From contig MTMO01000008.1 of NCBI GenBank assembly GCA_002011235.1, forward strand, positions 1 through 64,000: a stretch of DNA of 64,000 nucleotides, read 5' to 3'. Origin of the DNA: Archaeoglobus sp. JdFR-27. GTDB lineage: Archaea; Halobacteriota; Archaeoglobi; Archaeoglobales; Archaeoglobaceae. A program made the translations under genes and the position numbers. Shown in pieces: positions 43,350 through 51,000 of this stretch (positions are counted from its first letter, which is position 1; each line of letters opens with the position of its first letter). A model generated the notes under the pieces. It was not told where the DNA came from. It ran no database searches and saw only the letters and a list, made by a program, of their open reading frames with translations.

Positions 43350-43805
43350 ATGAAGTATAAGCAGATTAAGCACGCTAAGCATATCACGCTGACCGTTGAT
43401 GCTATCGTGGCCTATAAAGGAGGTATTGTACTGATTAAGCGGTTAAATGATCCTTTTAAGGGATACTATGCCCTCCCTGGTGGGATCGTGGAGTATGGGG
43501 AGAGTACTGAAAATGCTGTACTGAGAGAGTTGAAAGAAGAAACTGGCTTGGATGGGAAAATTTATAAGCTCGTCGGAGTATACTCTGAACCTAATCGCGA
43601 TCCGAGGGGTCATTTTGTGTCAGTTTGTTACATCGTCATAGGTGAAGGCGAGCTGAAAGCCGGGAGCGACGCGAAGGAGGCAAAAATATTCCCACTCGAC
43701 AAGCTTCCAAAGCTTGCCTTCGATCATGGGAAAATGATAGAGGATGCAAGGGGTGATTTGATTGGAATTCTGTCCAAAATGCAAGAGCATCATGATCTAC
43801 AATAA
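43350..43805 (+). CDS. NUDIX hydrolase
   Basis: Hydrolase of nucleoside diphosphate derivatives, 151 residues. The NUDIX box is complete: GGIVEYGESTENAVLRELKE followed by ETGL (about 49-72). It is preceded by YYALPGG, and a YSEPNRDPRGHFVSVCYIV segment is typical of ADP-ribose pyrophosphatase-like archaeal members. GGAGGTG lies six bases before the ATG. It begins four bases after the PHP stop, and its last 44 bases overlap the TFS gene. Confidence 0.93.
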   Translation: MKYKQIKHAKHITLTVDAIVAYKGGIVLIKRLNDPFKGYYALPGGIVEYGESTENAVLRELKEETGLDGKIYKLVGVYSEPNRDPRGHFVSVCYIVIGEGELKAGSDAKEAKIFPLDKLPKLAFDHGKMIEDARGDLIGILSKMQEHHDLQ

Positions 43806-44073
43806 AAACAAAGCCATTTGCAGAAAATGTGGTTATGAGAAAGAAATTGATGAAAGCGAGAGCATTGTTGTAGTCTCAAAGGGGAATCGGAATGATGTTC
43901 CTGTTATTGAGGGAGAAGATGTCAAAACTCTTCCTACCACGAATGTTGTGTGTCCTGCTTGTGGTAATAGGGAAGCCTTCTGGTGGTTAAGACAGCTCAG
44001 GGCTGCAGATGAGAGCGAGGTAAGATTTTTCCGTTGCACAAAGTGCGGAAAGACTTGGAGAGAATACGATTAA
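43762..44073 (+). CDS. tfs: Transcription factor S (TFS/RpoM)
   Basis: RNA polymerase cleavage factor that rescues backtracked complexes, the archaeal relative of TFIIS and Rpb9. The 103 residues hold two zinc ribbons: CPKCKSIMIYNKNKAICRKC at the N-terminus and CPACGNREAFWWLRQLRAAD then FRCTKCGKTWRE at the C-terminus. The latter has the acidic hairpin (DE) needed for cleavage. The start is TTG within the NUDIX gene, giving a 44-base overlap. No closer start leaves the first zinc ribbon intact, so the overlap is real. Confidence 0.93.
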   Translation: MEFCPKCKSIMIYNKNKAICRKCGYEKEIDESESIVVVSKGNRNDVPVIEGEDVKTLPTTNVVCPACGNREAFWWLRQLRAADESEVRFFRCTKCGKTWREYD

Positions 44074-44157
44074 CTTTTTTATTCGGTTATTGAGCATAGG
44101 TTTTTAGAAATAAATAAGTTTCAACCCCCTAAACTTTATATAAAATTGTAGTAATTG

Positions 44158-44577
44158 ATGTTTGTGGATGAAAAAAGACTCTCTAGGTATATCGACAAAA
44201 TTGATCACATAAGGGAAAGAATTTCCGACATCAATGAGTGGATCGGAGATGCATCTCGTGAGAAAAAAGCAAGGCTTGCAGTTTATAAGGCAGCTCAGGA
44301 GATGATATAGGCTGTTTGTGACATAATCGCGATGTCCCTAAAAGATGAAAAACGTATCCCAAAGGATGATTACACAAATATTGAATGATGGGGGGAAATT
44401 TTTATGAAATCAGAAACTGCAGACTGCCTTAAAACTGCCAATGGTTTGAGGAACCGATTAGTTCACCAATACAACGGGGTAAATGACAAACTCGCTTTAG
44501 ATTCTCTTTTAGAGGTAATACCCTGTGTTGAAGAGTTCGTTGAGACTGTCAAAAAATGGCTGGGAGAAAAGACATGA
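44158..44577 (+). pseudogene. HepT-like toxin interrupted by two in-frame stops
   Basis: One continuous frame of 140 codons reads as a HepT/DUF86 protein: LSRYIDKIDHIRERISDINE, then AVYKAAQEMI, AVCDIIAMSLKDEKRIPKDD and the catalytic motif LRNRLVHQYNGV (Rx4HxY). There is a TAG after QEMI, where family members usually have Glu, and a TGA after NIE where Arg is usual. Both are one base away from a sense codon (GAG and CGA). No indels are seen, unlike in the partner gene. The most likely reading is loss by point mutation. The nucleotidyltransferase partner starts in the stop region (ATGA). Confidence 0.75.
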
Positions 44578-44986
44578 ATGGGAAAATAGACAACAGAAAT
44601 CTAGATAAGTTAGTCACTCTTAGTCAGGAATTAAACTTTTTGAAGGATAAAGCTCTTGCTGTCCTTGTATTTGGTTCATCTTTAGAAGGAAAAGGAAGGG
44701 ATATTTGATATTTGCGTTGTTAAGGTTAATGAGGATCTAAATCCCAAAGAAATATTTAAAAGAAATTTTCAGGAAAGTAGATGTTTACAAAAAGAAATAT
44801 GATGTCTGGTTTTTTGAAGAACTTCCACTTTACGTGAAAATGGAGGTAATTGAAAATCACAGGGTAGTCTTTTGTAGAGATTTACTGGAGCTCCATGAAT
44901 ATTTCTATCAATTTAGGAAAATTTGGAAAGACCAAGAGAGAAGGAACAAGCTTACCAAAGATGATATATCGGAGATACTGTCTTGA
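44574..44986 (+). pseudogene. MNT-type minimal nucleotidyltransferase antitoxin, frameshifted
   Basis: Partner of the HepT-like gene. The frame starts LDKLVTLSQELNFLKDKALA, with the active-site motif VFGSSLEGKGRD. An indel after GRD moves the frame to IFDICVVKVNEDLNPKEIFK, and a second near 44765 restores EIFRKVDVYKKKYDVWFFEE through HRVVFCRDLLELHEYF. The GSS-x-DxD nucleotidyl-transfer site is thus split across the first shift. MntA proteins AMPylate HepT to neutralise it; that activity is lost here if the breaks are real. Confidence 0.75.
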
Positions 44987-45051
44987 TTTTGGTTAACTCG
45001 CTTATTTAATTTTAAAATTTACAAATAACATCCAGAAAAATTATTTGAGAA

Positions 45052-45630
45052 TTATTTCGTAAAGCCTCCTGAGATGATTACCTTTAACGCATCTTCAACT
45101 TTTAATTTTAAGTATATGACTTCTTCTTCGGGCACAAGGATAACGAATCCGGAGGTTGGGTTGGGTGATGTAGGAACGAATACATTGATGAGATCCTTAC
45201 CTGTTTTTTCCCTAGCTTCCTCGATAATCGCTCCTGTTGTGAAGCCTAAGGTGTAGATCCCTTTTCTTGGATACTCGATTAAAACTACTCCCTTCAACCT
45301 TTCAGTTTCTGAGACGAGAATTGCTTTTGTCGCCTCTTTGACTCCAATATAAATCGTTCTTATGATTGGTATCTTTCTGAGCTGGTTTTCTGTGAACTCA
45401 ATGAGTTTGTTCCCGAGAGTGAAGCGACCAAGGACTCCGAGAGCGAAAATTATGCCAATAATTAAGAGCCAGCCCATTCCGGGGTAGTAATGTCCGTACT
45501 GTGAAAGATAAGGATGCAGAAAATCCTCGATGTATCTGAAAACCCAGAAAATTATGAAGAGGGTCGCAGAAATTGGAATGAAAATGAGAAGGCCTGTGAT
45601 AAATGTGTTTTTAATTTCTCTTTTTACCAT
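45052..45630 (-). CDS. DUF502 membrane protein
   Basis: Membrane protein of 192 residues with two TM segments in the first 75 residues (FITGLLIFIPISATLFIIFW and GWLLIIGIIFALGVLGRFTL), then a soluble part with ENQLRKIPIIRTIYIGVKEA, VLIEYPRKGIYTLGFTTGAI and FVPTSPNPTSGFVILVPEEE. This is the DUF502 family, found in bacteria and archaea, of unknown function. The C-terminus is charged. It is monocistronic. Confidence 0.92.
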   Translation of the reverse strand: MVKREIKNTFITGLLIFIPISATLFIIFWVFRYIEDFLHPYLSQYGHYYPGMGWLLIIGIIFALGVLGRFTLGNKLIEFTENQLRKIPIIRTIYIGVKEATKAILVSETERLKGVVLIEYPRKGIYTLGFTTGAIIEEAREKTGKDLINVFVPTSPNPTSGFVILVPEEEVIYLKLKVEDALKVIISGGFTK

Positions 45631-45674
45631 GGGGAGAATTTGGTTTCATTGATATTATACCTTTCGTGAGGAAT

Positions 45675-45724
45675 GATAAGGCTGATAATAAGGCTGATAA
45701 TAAAGCTGATAAAAAGCTGATAAA
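45675..45724. repeat. Short GCTGATAA tandem repeats
   Basis: Four to five copies of a 9 to 12-base unit (GATAAGGCT, GATAATAAGGCT, GATAATAAAGCT, GATAAAAAGCT) lie between the divergent DUF502 and flavoprotein genes. The drift in unit length suggests replication slippage. A regulatory role is possible because both genes start nearby. Confidence 0.6.
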
Positions 45725-45808
45725 ATGAGAAAAGGAAATTCACAAATAAAAATCTCAAATGAACCATTTACATGAACACTTAAATAAAATCAAGCGTAAT
45801 TGTTCTTG

Positions 45809-46915
45809 ATGTATGATGTCGTGATAATTGGAGGGGGTTACTCAGGTTCTCTTCTTGATTCTCTACTTGATGGTCTTGATACGATTCTGGTAGAAAAGAA
45901 GGAAATAGGCTCAAAAAATGTTAGTGCCGTTACGTTCATGAAAATCGTTGGATTTGAAGATGCAATCGTTAAAACATACGATTCTTACACCTTAATGACT
46001 GTTGATCGGGATTTTGAAGTATACAGATTTGGGGAAGACGTTTTTTGTTTGGTGGATTATGGAAGGCTGTGTAAGAATCTTGTAAGAAGTGACGTAGTCA
46101 GGGAAAAGGTGGTTGGATACGGGCCCGGAAAGGTTGAGCTGGAGGATGAGGTGATTAAAGCAAAAGTTATAGTCGATTGCTCCGGCATTGGGGGAGAAAA
46201 CTTAAGAAGAAAGGCTGGTTTCAAGCTCCCTCCAGTTGTGAATGCTTTAAAATTTGAAAGAGTGAGTTCTGTTGAATGGATTGATCCCTCCTCTTTTTAT
46301 CTGATAGTTGGCTTTGCAAATTTTGGTGGGTGGATTTACCCAATCGATAACAACTTTTTGGAATTTGGGATGGCTGATCGATTCAGAAAGAGGGAAGAGA
46401 TATCATTTCCCAAGATAGAGGAAGCGAGGAAGTTATTCGGGTTTGAAAAAGATTCAGAGTCAAGATCTGCCCTATATCCATACGGATTTGTGAAAAAGGT
46501 TGTAAAAGACAACATGGTAATTTTCGGTGATGCTTCGGGTCTAACCCATCCTGTTTATGGTATGAGCCTTCATTACATCTACAAAATGGCTCCGAAGCTT
46601 GCAGATGTAATCAAAAAAACGGTTCAAGGCAAGAGTAAGCTCAACGAATATCAGAGAATCTGGAGAGAAACTTTAAGAAAAGCATCTAGTCTGATAGCTG
46701 GTGGTTATTCTACTTGGGACCTTCCTTTGGATACTCAGATAAAGCTTACCAAGCTTCAGATGAAGCTTAAAGTCTCTTCTGACTCAATCCTCAGCCAAAT
46801 GTGGGCTCTCGACGAAAAATTTGAGGTTTATGCAAAGCACTCTCCCAAACTTACAGATTATCCTATATCACTTCATTTCAAGAATCTTATTAACAGAATC
46901 AGGATAATACTTTGA
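45809..46915 (+). CDS. FAD-dependent oxidoreductase, geranylgeranyl-reductase-like
   Basis: Flavoprotein of 368 residues from the ATG. The FAD-binding GGGYSGS lies at the N-terminus (VVIIGGGYSG), with KVIVDCSGIGGENLRRKAGF in the middle and NMVIFGDASGLTHPVYGMSL as the second FAD contact at about 240-260. This is the p-hydroxybenzoate hydroxylase/geranylgeranyl reductase superfamily. Archaeal members saturate lipid chains. The family is broad and I would not name the substrate. The mRNA appears leaderless. The UbiA gene further down could be metabolically linked. Confidence 0.8.
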   Translation: MYDVVIIGGGYSGSLLDSLLDGLDTILVEKKEIGSKNVSAVTFMKIVGFEDAIVKTYDSYTLMTVDRDFEVYRFGEDVFCLVDYGRLCKNLVRSDVVREKVVGYGPGKVELEDEVIKAKVIVDCSGIGGENLRRKAGFKLPPVVNALKFERVSSVEWIDPSSFYLIVGFANFGGWIYPIDNNFLEFGMADRFRKREEISFPKIEEARKLFGFEKDSESRSALYPYGFVKKVVKDNMVIFGDASGLTHPVYGMSLHYIYKMAPKLADVIKKTVQGKSKLNEYQRIWRETLRKASSLIAGGYSTWDLPLDTQIKLTKLQMKLKVSSDSILSQMWALDEKFEVYAKHSPKLTDYPISLHFKNLINRIRIIL

Positions 46916-47143
46916 ATGGCCTTCTTAAAGCTTAATCAAAAAATTTGGGGAGAGAACTGAGACATATCATAAACCATATCCAATGCCTGAGGAAAGTAAT
47001 CAGGAAAGTGAACTCACTTTTGAAAGATATGGCTATAAAAACTATGAAAAATAAAATGCAAGGAAGGGAGTAATTTGATAAAAAGGAATAAAACGGCAGA
47101 GGACGCTATGTAGCTGGGACCTAAAAAGTTCGGGAGGAATGAC
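46916..47143 (+). other. Gene-poor spacer with a possible 23-codon frame
   Basis: The only frame with an ATG worth noting is 46983-47054, encoding a 23-residue acidic, Glu- and Tyr-rich peptide (MPEESNQESELTFERYGYKN and three more). It has no ribosome binding site, so I do not call it a gene. It lies at the left boundary of an AT-rich stretch that runs to about 48,890. Confidence 0.4.
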
Positions 47144-47452
47144 ATGCGATCAACCAAAATTGCTCTGGCATACCTCATCCTAAGCTTTCCAATAGTGATA
47201 AAAGGATATATTGGGCCCCTAATTGATTTCGTAATTCGCCTCTCGATAAATTATTTGCCAGTGTATCTGAATAGATTACTATTATACTACTTGGGTAAAT
47301 CTCTCTATTTTCTGTTCAATCCACCGCTTTACATAGCTACCCATTTTAGTTCTCAATTTTCAGAATATCTCTTTATTCTTTTCGCTTTCTCTTTCGTCTA
47401 TCCCTTTCTTTCAGCATTTCTGATCTCACGGTTTTTACGAAGATTTAACTGA
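47144..47452 (+). CDS. Small hypothetical membrane protein
   Basis: A 102-residue protein with a strong ribosome binding site (GGGAGGAATGAC) before the ATG. It has three hydrophobic stretches: IALAYLILSFPIVIKGYIGP, LLLYYLGKSLYFLFNPPLYI and YLFILFAFSFVYPFLSAFLI, the last followed by SRFLRRF. No family is recognised. Three TM helices and a positively charged C-terminus suggest an inner-face basic tail. It is probably the first gene of the accessory island. Confidence 0.6.
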   Translation: MRSTKIALAYLILSFPIVIKGYIGPLIDFVIRLSINYLPVYLNRLLLYYLGKSLYFLFNPPLYIATHFSSQFSEYLFILFAFSFVYPFLSAFLISRFLRRFN

Positions 47453-47500
47453 TGGGTTTTAAATTGCTAATATCAAACTTGTAATAATGAGACTGGTATT

Positions 47501-47833
47501 ATGTATTATTTAGGAAGAAATAAGGAAATGGAACATCATCTAGCTACTTTGATAGTGTCTTTTTATGCCTTTAGCTTATGTAAAATGCATTGTCGGTCAG
47601 ATGCATTAGTTTTTCCAATACTATATGATCATCTCCTCCACCAAACCTCTGTACATAGCTCTAAAAATAAAAAAATTTTAAATATTATAAAATCTCAACA
47701 TCATGTGATGTTCCAAAAACTTTTCAAGTATAAGTTAGATTGGGCAAAAATTCTTTCCTCTATTCTCAGTTGTTCAGAATTAGACTTTTTTTTCAAAAAC
47801 AAAAAGGAGGTATCTATAAGTACTAATTATTAA
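47501..47833 (+). CDS. Doubtful small ORF in AT-rich island
   Basis: A 110-codon frame with Cys, His and Lys scattered through it (FYAFSLCKMHCRSD, LLHQTSVHSSKNKKILNIIK). No domain is recognisable and no good ribosome binding site precedes either the ATG at 47501 or the second ATG at 47528. It may be a real accessory gene or chance in AT-rich DNA. A search against Archaeoglobales proteins would decide. Confidence 0.35.
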   Translation: MYYLGRNKEMEHHLATLIVSFYAFSLCKMHCRSDALVFPILYDHLLHQTSVHSSKNKKILNIIKSQHHVMFQKLFKYKLDWAKILSSILSCSELDFFFKNKKEVSISTNY

Positions 47834-47881
47834 AGTCATTAAGATAATTATAATAATGATGAATCTATATTTATGAAAAAA

Positions 47882-47918
47882 TTTAAATACTGTATTAAAC
47901 TACACTGTTGTGGAGGTG
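47882..47918 (+). promoter_or_regulatory. Promoter and ribosome binding site for the 20-residue ORF
   Basis: TTTAAATA at 47882-47889 is followed by a possible start of transcription near 47910 and a strong GGAGGTG at 47912-47918, eight bases before the ATG. This is the clearest initiation signal of the island, and it belongs to a 20-residue ORF rather than directly to the UbiA gene. Confidence 0.55.
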
Positions 47919-47925
47919 TTTAGAA

Positions 47926-47988
47926 ATGAAGGACAAAAGAAAAGAGGCAGAGGAAACCTTCAAAAAGGTCAAGTTATTCCTCTGGTAA
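47926..47988 (+). CDS. 20-residue peptide ORF ending in Trp, ahead of UbiA
   Basis: The ORF is well initiated (GGAGGTG and TATA-like element) and encodes a charged, probably helical peptide that ends KVKLFLW. The UbiA-type prenyltransferase begins 28 bases later in another frame with no site of its own. Two readings are open: the peptide is a real product (leader or prenylation substrate), or it is the true N-terminus of UbiA cut off by one indel. The UbiA frame stays open back through this ORF as a Lys/Arg/Ser-rich sequence without any start codon. I see no way to decide from one sequence. Confidence 0.45.
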   Translation: MKDKRKEAEETFKKVKLFLW

Positions 47989-48016
47989 ATCATCATTCTT
48001 ATATTTTAAGCTTTTC

Positions 48017-48886
48017 TTGAAGATATTAATATTGTCAGCTAGGCCTATCACAATTGGCTACCCACTACCTCTCATGGCATTACTAGTATTTGCATTGGCA
48101 GGAAGAGAAATAACTTCTTTACTCAAGTATATTGTTATATGCTACACTTTTTTTCCGGCGGTTAACCTTTGGAATCACTTGAATGATATTGAGGAAGACC
48201 TACTTTCAGGTAAAAAGACTATACTTACTATGAATAAAGACTTAAGAAAAATTGTACTAATTCTTGTAATATTTTTATATTCTTTATCAATTTATAGTTA
48301 TATGTATTTCTCCTATAACTTGAATGGCTTTATTTTCTTTGTTATAACTCTCATTTTGACATGGATATACTCAGATAAACTTGTTTTTGGTAGGTATTTT
48401 ACAAGACTTAAAGAGAGGTATTATACTGAAATTCTAACTTATGTTTTAGCATATCCTTTTTTTATTCTCGCTTTGTGGAGCATGTTTCATCCAGTGACTT
48501 ATCGTGCATTAGCACTAGCAGTTTTGATGACTCTCTTAGGTTTATGGGGATTATTTTTGAAAGACATCAAAGACATTTCTGGCGATAATTTAGCTGGATT
48601 GAAAACACTTGCAGTGCGATTTACCCCTCTTAAAATTTTTCAAGTTTCATTTATATTCTTAATTTTATTTTACATATCTATCACTATATTCGCCGTCTTA
48701 GGTTTTTTTCCAACACTCTCGTATCTTTGCACAACTCTCATAATTTTACCAATTTATGTTTTAATTGCTTTGCATAGGAATAATTGGGAAATTAAATCTA
48801 ACTTAGTAACACCGTTGAATATAATGACTTTTGGGAACATTATTGCTTTAGTATTGTTATCGTTTTTTGGACTAATTGAATTCTAG
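48017..48886 (+). CDS. UbiA-family prenyltransferase
   Basis: Membrane prenyltransferase of 289 residues with about eight TM segments. The diphosphate/Mg site is NLWNHLNDIEEDLLSGKKT (about 50-68), an N-x3-D-x3-D form. The second site is KDIKDISGDNLAGLKTLAV (about 187-205). Relatives prenylate quinones, carotenoids or glycerol phosphates. The substrate here is unknown, with menaquinone or isoprenoid lipid as candidates. The start is a TTG with no ribosome binding site. The gene is AT-rich with many Ile, Phe and Tyr codons, unlike the core genes around it. Its end overlaps the convergent FIST gene by 15 bases. Confidence 0.78.
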   Translation: MKILILSARPITIGYPLPLMALLVFALAGREITSLLKYIVICYTFFPAVNLWNHLNDIEEDLLSGKKTILTMNKDLRKIVLILVIFLYSLSIYSYMYFSYNLNGFIFFVITLILTWIYSDKLVFGRYFTRLKERYYTEILTYVLAYPFFILALWSMFHPVTYRALALAVLMTLLGLWGLFLKDIKDISGDNLAGLKTLAVRFTPLKIFQVSFIFLILFYISITIFAVLGFFPTLSYLCTTLIILPIYVLIALHRNNWEIKSNLVTPLNIMTFGNIIALVLLSFFGLIEF

Positions 48887-50230
48887 AAGTGAATTAGAAA
48901 AACCACCTGAGATATACATGTTATCTTCAAATTCTAAGAGGCTCTTTTTTTTTATATGTGGGTGATATGCTGATGGTGGAGTTGTAAAAATTGATAAAGT
49001 ACTTTGTGTTGTTTTTTTAATCTCTTCTATGACTTTATAAACGTCTCCTTTAAAAGCAGGAATTATATCCATATCTAATAAAATTAAGTCAAAGCCATTG
49101 AATTTTTTCTCTTTGACTATTTCAGCATATTTTTTCGGCCCTCCTTTAAAGATTTCGCCCATAAAAACCACCTCATCAAAAAAAATATCTAAGGACATGA
49201 ATGAAGGATAGATGTTTATAGGGGAGTTAACGAGTCCTAATGGAATAGACGAATAATTATGTTTGTTAATGAAGTTTAGGCCGTAAGGTGAAACAGTTTC
49301 AAGTTTGCCGTTATCTAATCTTGAAAGGAATTTCTCCTCATCAAATTCTTCAAAACCTATTTTTTTCTTTTTCAGGAACTCTACTGGTGGGATCCCGTTT
49401 ATTTCACCCAAAGCGATTCCGGATTTAATAACTAATACATCTTCGGTATTAGAAAATAAGTTTTTAACTATCTCTGCAGTTTCTTCATAATTATTCCCTC
49501 GTTCTGGAAGTACATCATAAAAAATGGCATTAATTTTCCCTTTAAAACACATAGCAGCAACTCCTCTCCCAACTTCCTTATAGTTTGCTAGAATAATTGG
49601 AGTCCCAACCTTGGCTTCCATTGGCATTAAATTCATCCCTATTATGGGGGTTTCCCTTCCAGTACTCTCACTCAGATACCTCAACACTTTATCAATTGGA
49701 AAGACGAAATGATCTTCCAAATACCTAGAATAATCCCTCAAAATTTCTTTCTTCTCCTCAATCGTTTCTCTACCTTTGTACCTTCTGTAATACAATTTAT
49801 CATTTATAAACAGCCTGGCAAACTCCAATCTGCTGGGAAAATAAAAAGCAGGAAACATTGCAAGAATGGAATCATACTCATTGCCAATCCTCTCTCCTAA
49901 CCTTTTGCAAACCTCTTCAACCTTATTTCCCCTCTCTAAATATACCTTAACCTCACCCTCAAATTCCCCGAGCAGAGCAACTATTCCTCTGGTCCATATC
50001 TCATCTCCAGCAGCATATCCTTCAATAATGCAGCCAAGCATTTCCACATAAGGAAATCTTTCCCTAAAAAACTCATTATATCTCTTCCAATCTTTAAAGC
50101 TCCCACTTGTAAAAAACAGTAGCATAAAATTGGGCTTGAATGATAGCTCAAGCTCTTCTAGTCTTCTCTCAATATCTTTTATAGCCTCTTTAAACTCATT
50201 CTTTGGAGTGTAAATGATCTCAGCTCTCAT
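48872..50230 (-). CDS. FIST-domain signalling protein
   Basis: A 452-residue soluble protein resembling FIST sensors. The N-terminal half has FMLLFFTSGSFKDWKRYNEF, MLGCIIEGYAAGDEIWTRGI and DSILAMFPAFYF; the second half has GMNLMPMEAKVGTPIILANY, IKSGIALGEINGIPPVEFLK (a typical FIST_C element) and VFMGEIFKGGPKKYAEIVKE. FIST domains are thought to bind small ligands, perhaps amino acids, and act upstream of kinases or cyclases. No kinase lies here; the roadblock and KaiC-like genes on the same strand may be the outlet. Moderate confidence in the family. Confidence 0.68.
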   Translation of the reverse strand: MRAEIIYTPKNEFKEAIKDIERRLEELELSFKPNFMLLFFTSGSFKDWKRYNEFFRERFPYVEMLGCIIEGYAAGDEIWTRGIVALLGEFEGEVKVYLERGNKVEEVCKRLGERIGNEYDSILAMFPAFYFPSRLEFARLFINDKLYYRRYKGRETIEEKKEILRDYSRYLEDHFVFPIDKVLRYLSESTGRETPIIGMNLMPMEAKVGTPIILANYKEVGRGVAAMCFKGKINAIFYDVLPERGNNYEETAEIVKNLFSNTEDVLVIKSGIALGEINGIPPVEFLKKKKIGFEEFDEEKFLSRLDNGKLETVSPYGLNFINKHNYSSIPLGLVNSPINIYPSFMSLDIFFDEVVFMGEIFKGGPKKYAEIVKEKKFNGFDLILLDMDIIPAFKGDVYKVIEEIKKTTQSTLSIFTTPPSAYHPHIKKKSLLEFEDNMYISGGFSNSLLEFN

Positions 50231-50617
50231 TTTTCCCCAATTTCTCTTGATGATTATGAGTAGTTCGGTTTATAAATAGAAAAACTTTTCCTATTTCTCA
50301 TGGTGGAGTAACAAAAAAATTTACTTCGTTTTTTAAATAGCCGGTTGAAAAGCTAATTTTTAGTGACAAAGTAGTCTCAAATCACAAATCAAATTATCAT
50401 TCTGTACAAATTGAATTATCAAATTACTAACACTTTCTGCTCTTATACTCGAACAAGAACTCTAAAGGCCTTTGAGAGACATTTAACTTAGCCGAAAGAA
50501 TGATAGACGAAAGACAATCGATTGAATGTGTTTGATGTTGCATCATAATAATTGCAAGATTGTCTTGAAAATGAGAAGTTATTGCAGTGTCTTGTTCTTG
50601 CCCGGATTGCTCAGTCC
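50231..50617. other. Intergenic stretch upstream of the FIST gene
   Basis: About 390 bases without a supportable gene. It contains AT-rich segments such as GGTTTATAAATAG near 50260, which on either strand could be promoter parts of the FIST gene. There is no tRNA, hairpin or repeat that I can support. Its right end lies just after the stop of the roadblock gene. Confidence 0.5.
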
Positions 50618-50977
50618 TTACTGACCGACAACGATTTCTTCAAGTTGTTTACAAGAGGTTTTTATGTCTATGTCGAGTTTATAGGATGAGGCTTCTTCAT
50701 CGGCCATAATGCCGAGAACAGTCGTTCTCGAAACCGGATATAGCATAATAACAGTTTTCCCAAACTTAAAGCTCGCCTCATCAAGGTTTTGGCTTGAGAT
50801 CTGGTAGAGCATTTCTTTTATCTGCCCCTCAAGCCAGTAAAGTGTTGGGGCTATCTCTCTTTTTGGGACATTCAGCTTAGCACAGAGTGGAACTCCATCT
50901 ATTCTGTAAAGAACAACCATTTTGACTCCTTCTTCCATTGAAAGCGTTTCGAGGATTCTCGATATTGCTGACAACAT
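50618..50977 (-). CDS. Roadblock/LC7-domain protein
   Basis: A 119-residue protein of the roadblock/LC7 (MglB-like) fold. It starts with a helix ISRILETLSMEEGVKMVVLY and continues YRIDGVPLCAKLN, WLEGQIKEMLYQIS and FGKTVIMLYPVSRTTVLGIM. Such proteins regulate small GTPases or act as dimerising scaffolds. It follows the KaiC-like gene by about 25 bases on the same strand, so the two are probably cotranscribed and may interact. Confidence 0.8.
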   Translation of the reverse strand: MLSAISRILETLSMEEGVKMVVLYRIDGVPLCAKLNVPKREIAPTLYWLEGQIKEMLYQISSQNLDEASFKFGKTVIMLYPVSRTTVLGIMADEEASSYKLDIDIKTSCKQLEEIVVGQ

Positions 50978-51000
50978 CTCTGATCACTTTACAATTGGGC

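Noticed and set aside
44158-44577. Pyrrolysine decoding of the in-frame TAG in the HepT-like gene
   Set aside because: A TGA follows in the same frame and the partner gene is frameshifted, so decay explains all three defects; no Pyl genes are in the window.
48017-48886. Assigning UbiA to a named enzyme such as MenA or DGGGP synthase
   Set aside because: The Asp motifs show only the superfamily; the substrate-specific residues cannot be judged by eye.
50231-50617. Possible small RNA upstream of the FIST gene
   Set aside because: I found no stable hairpin, C/D or H/ACA box set, or conserved element that would support an RNA.
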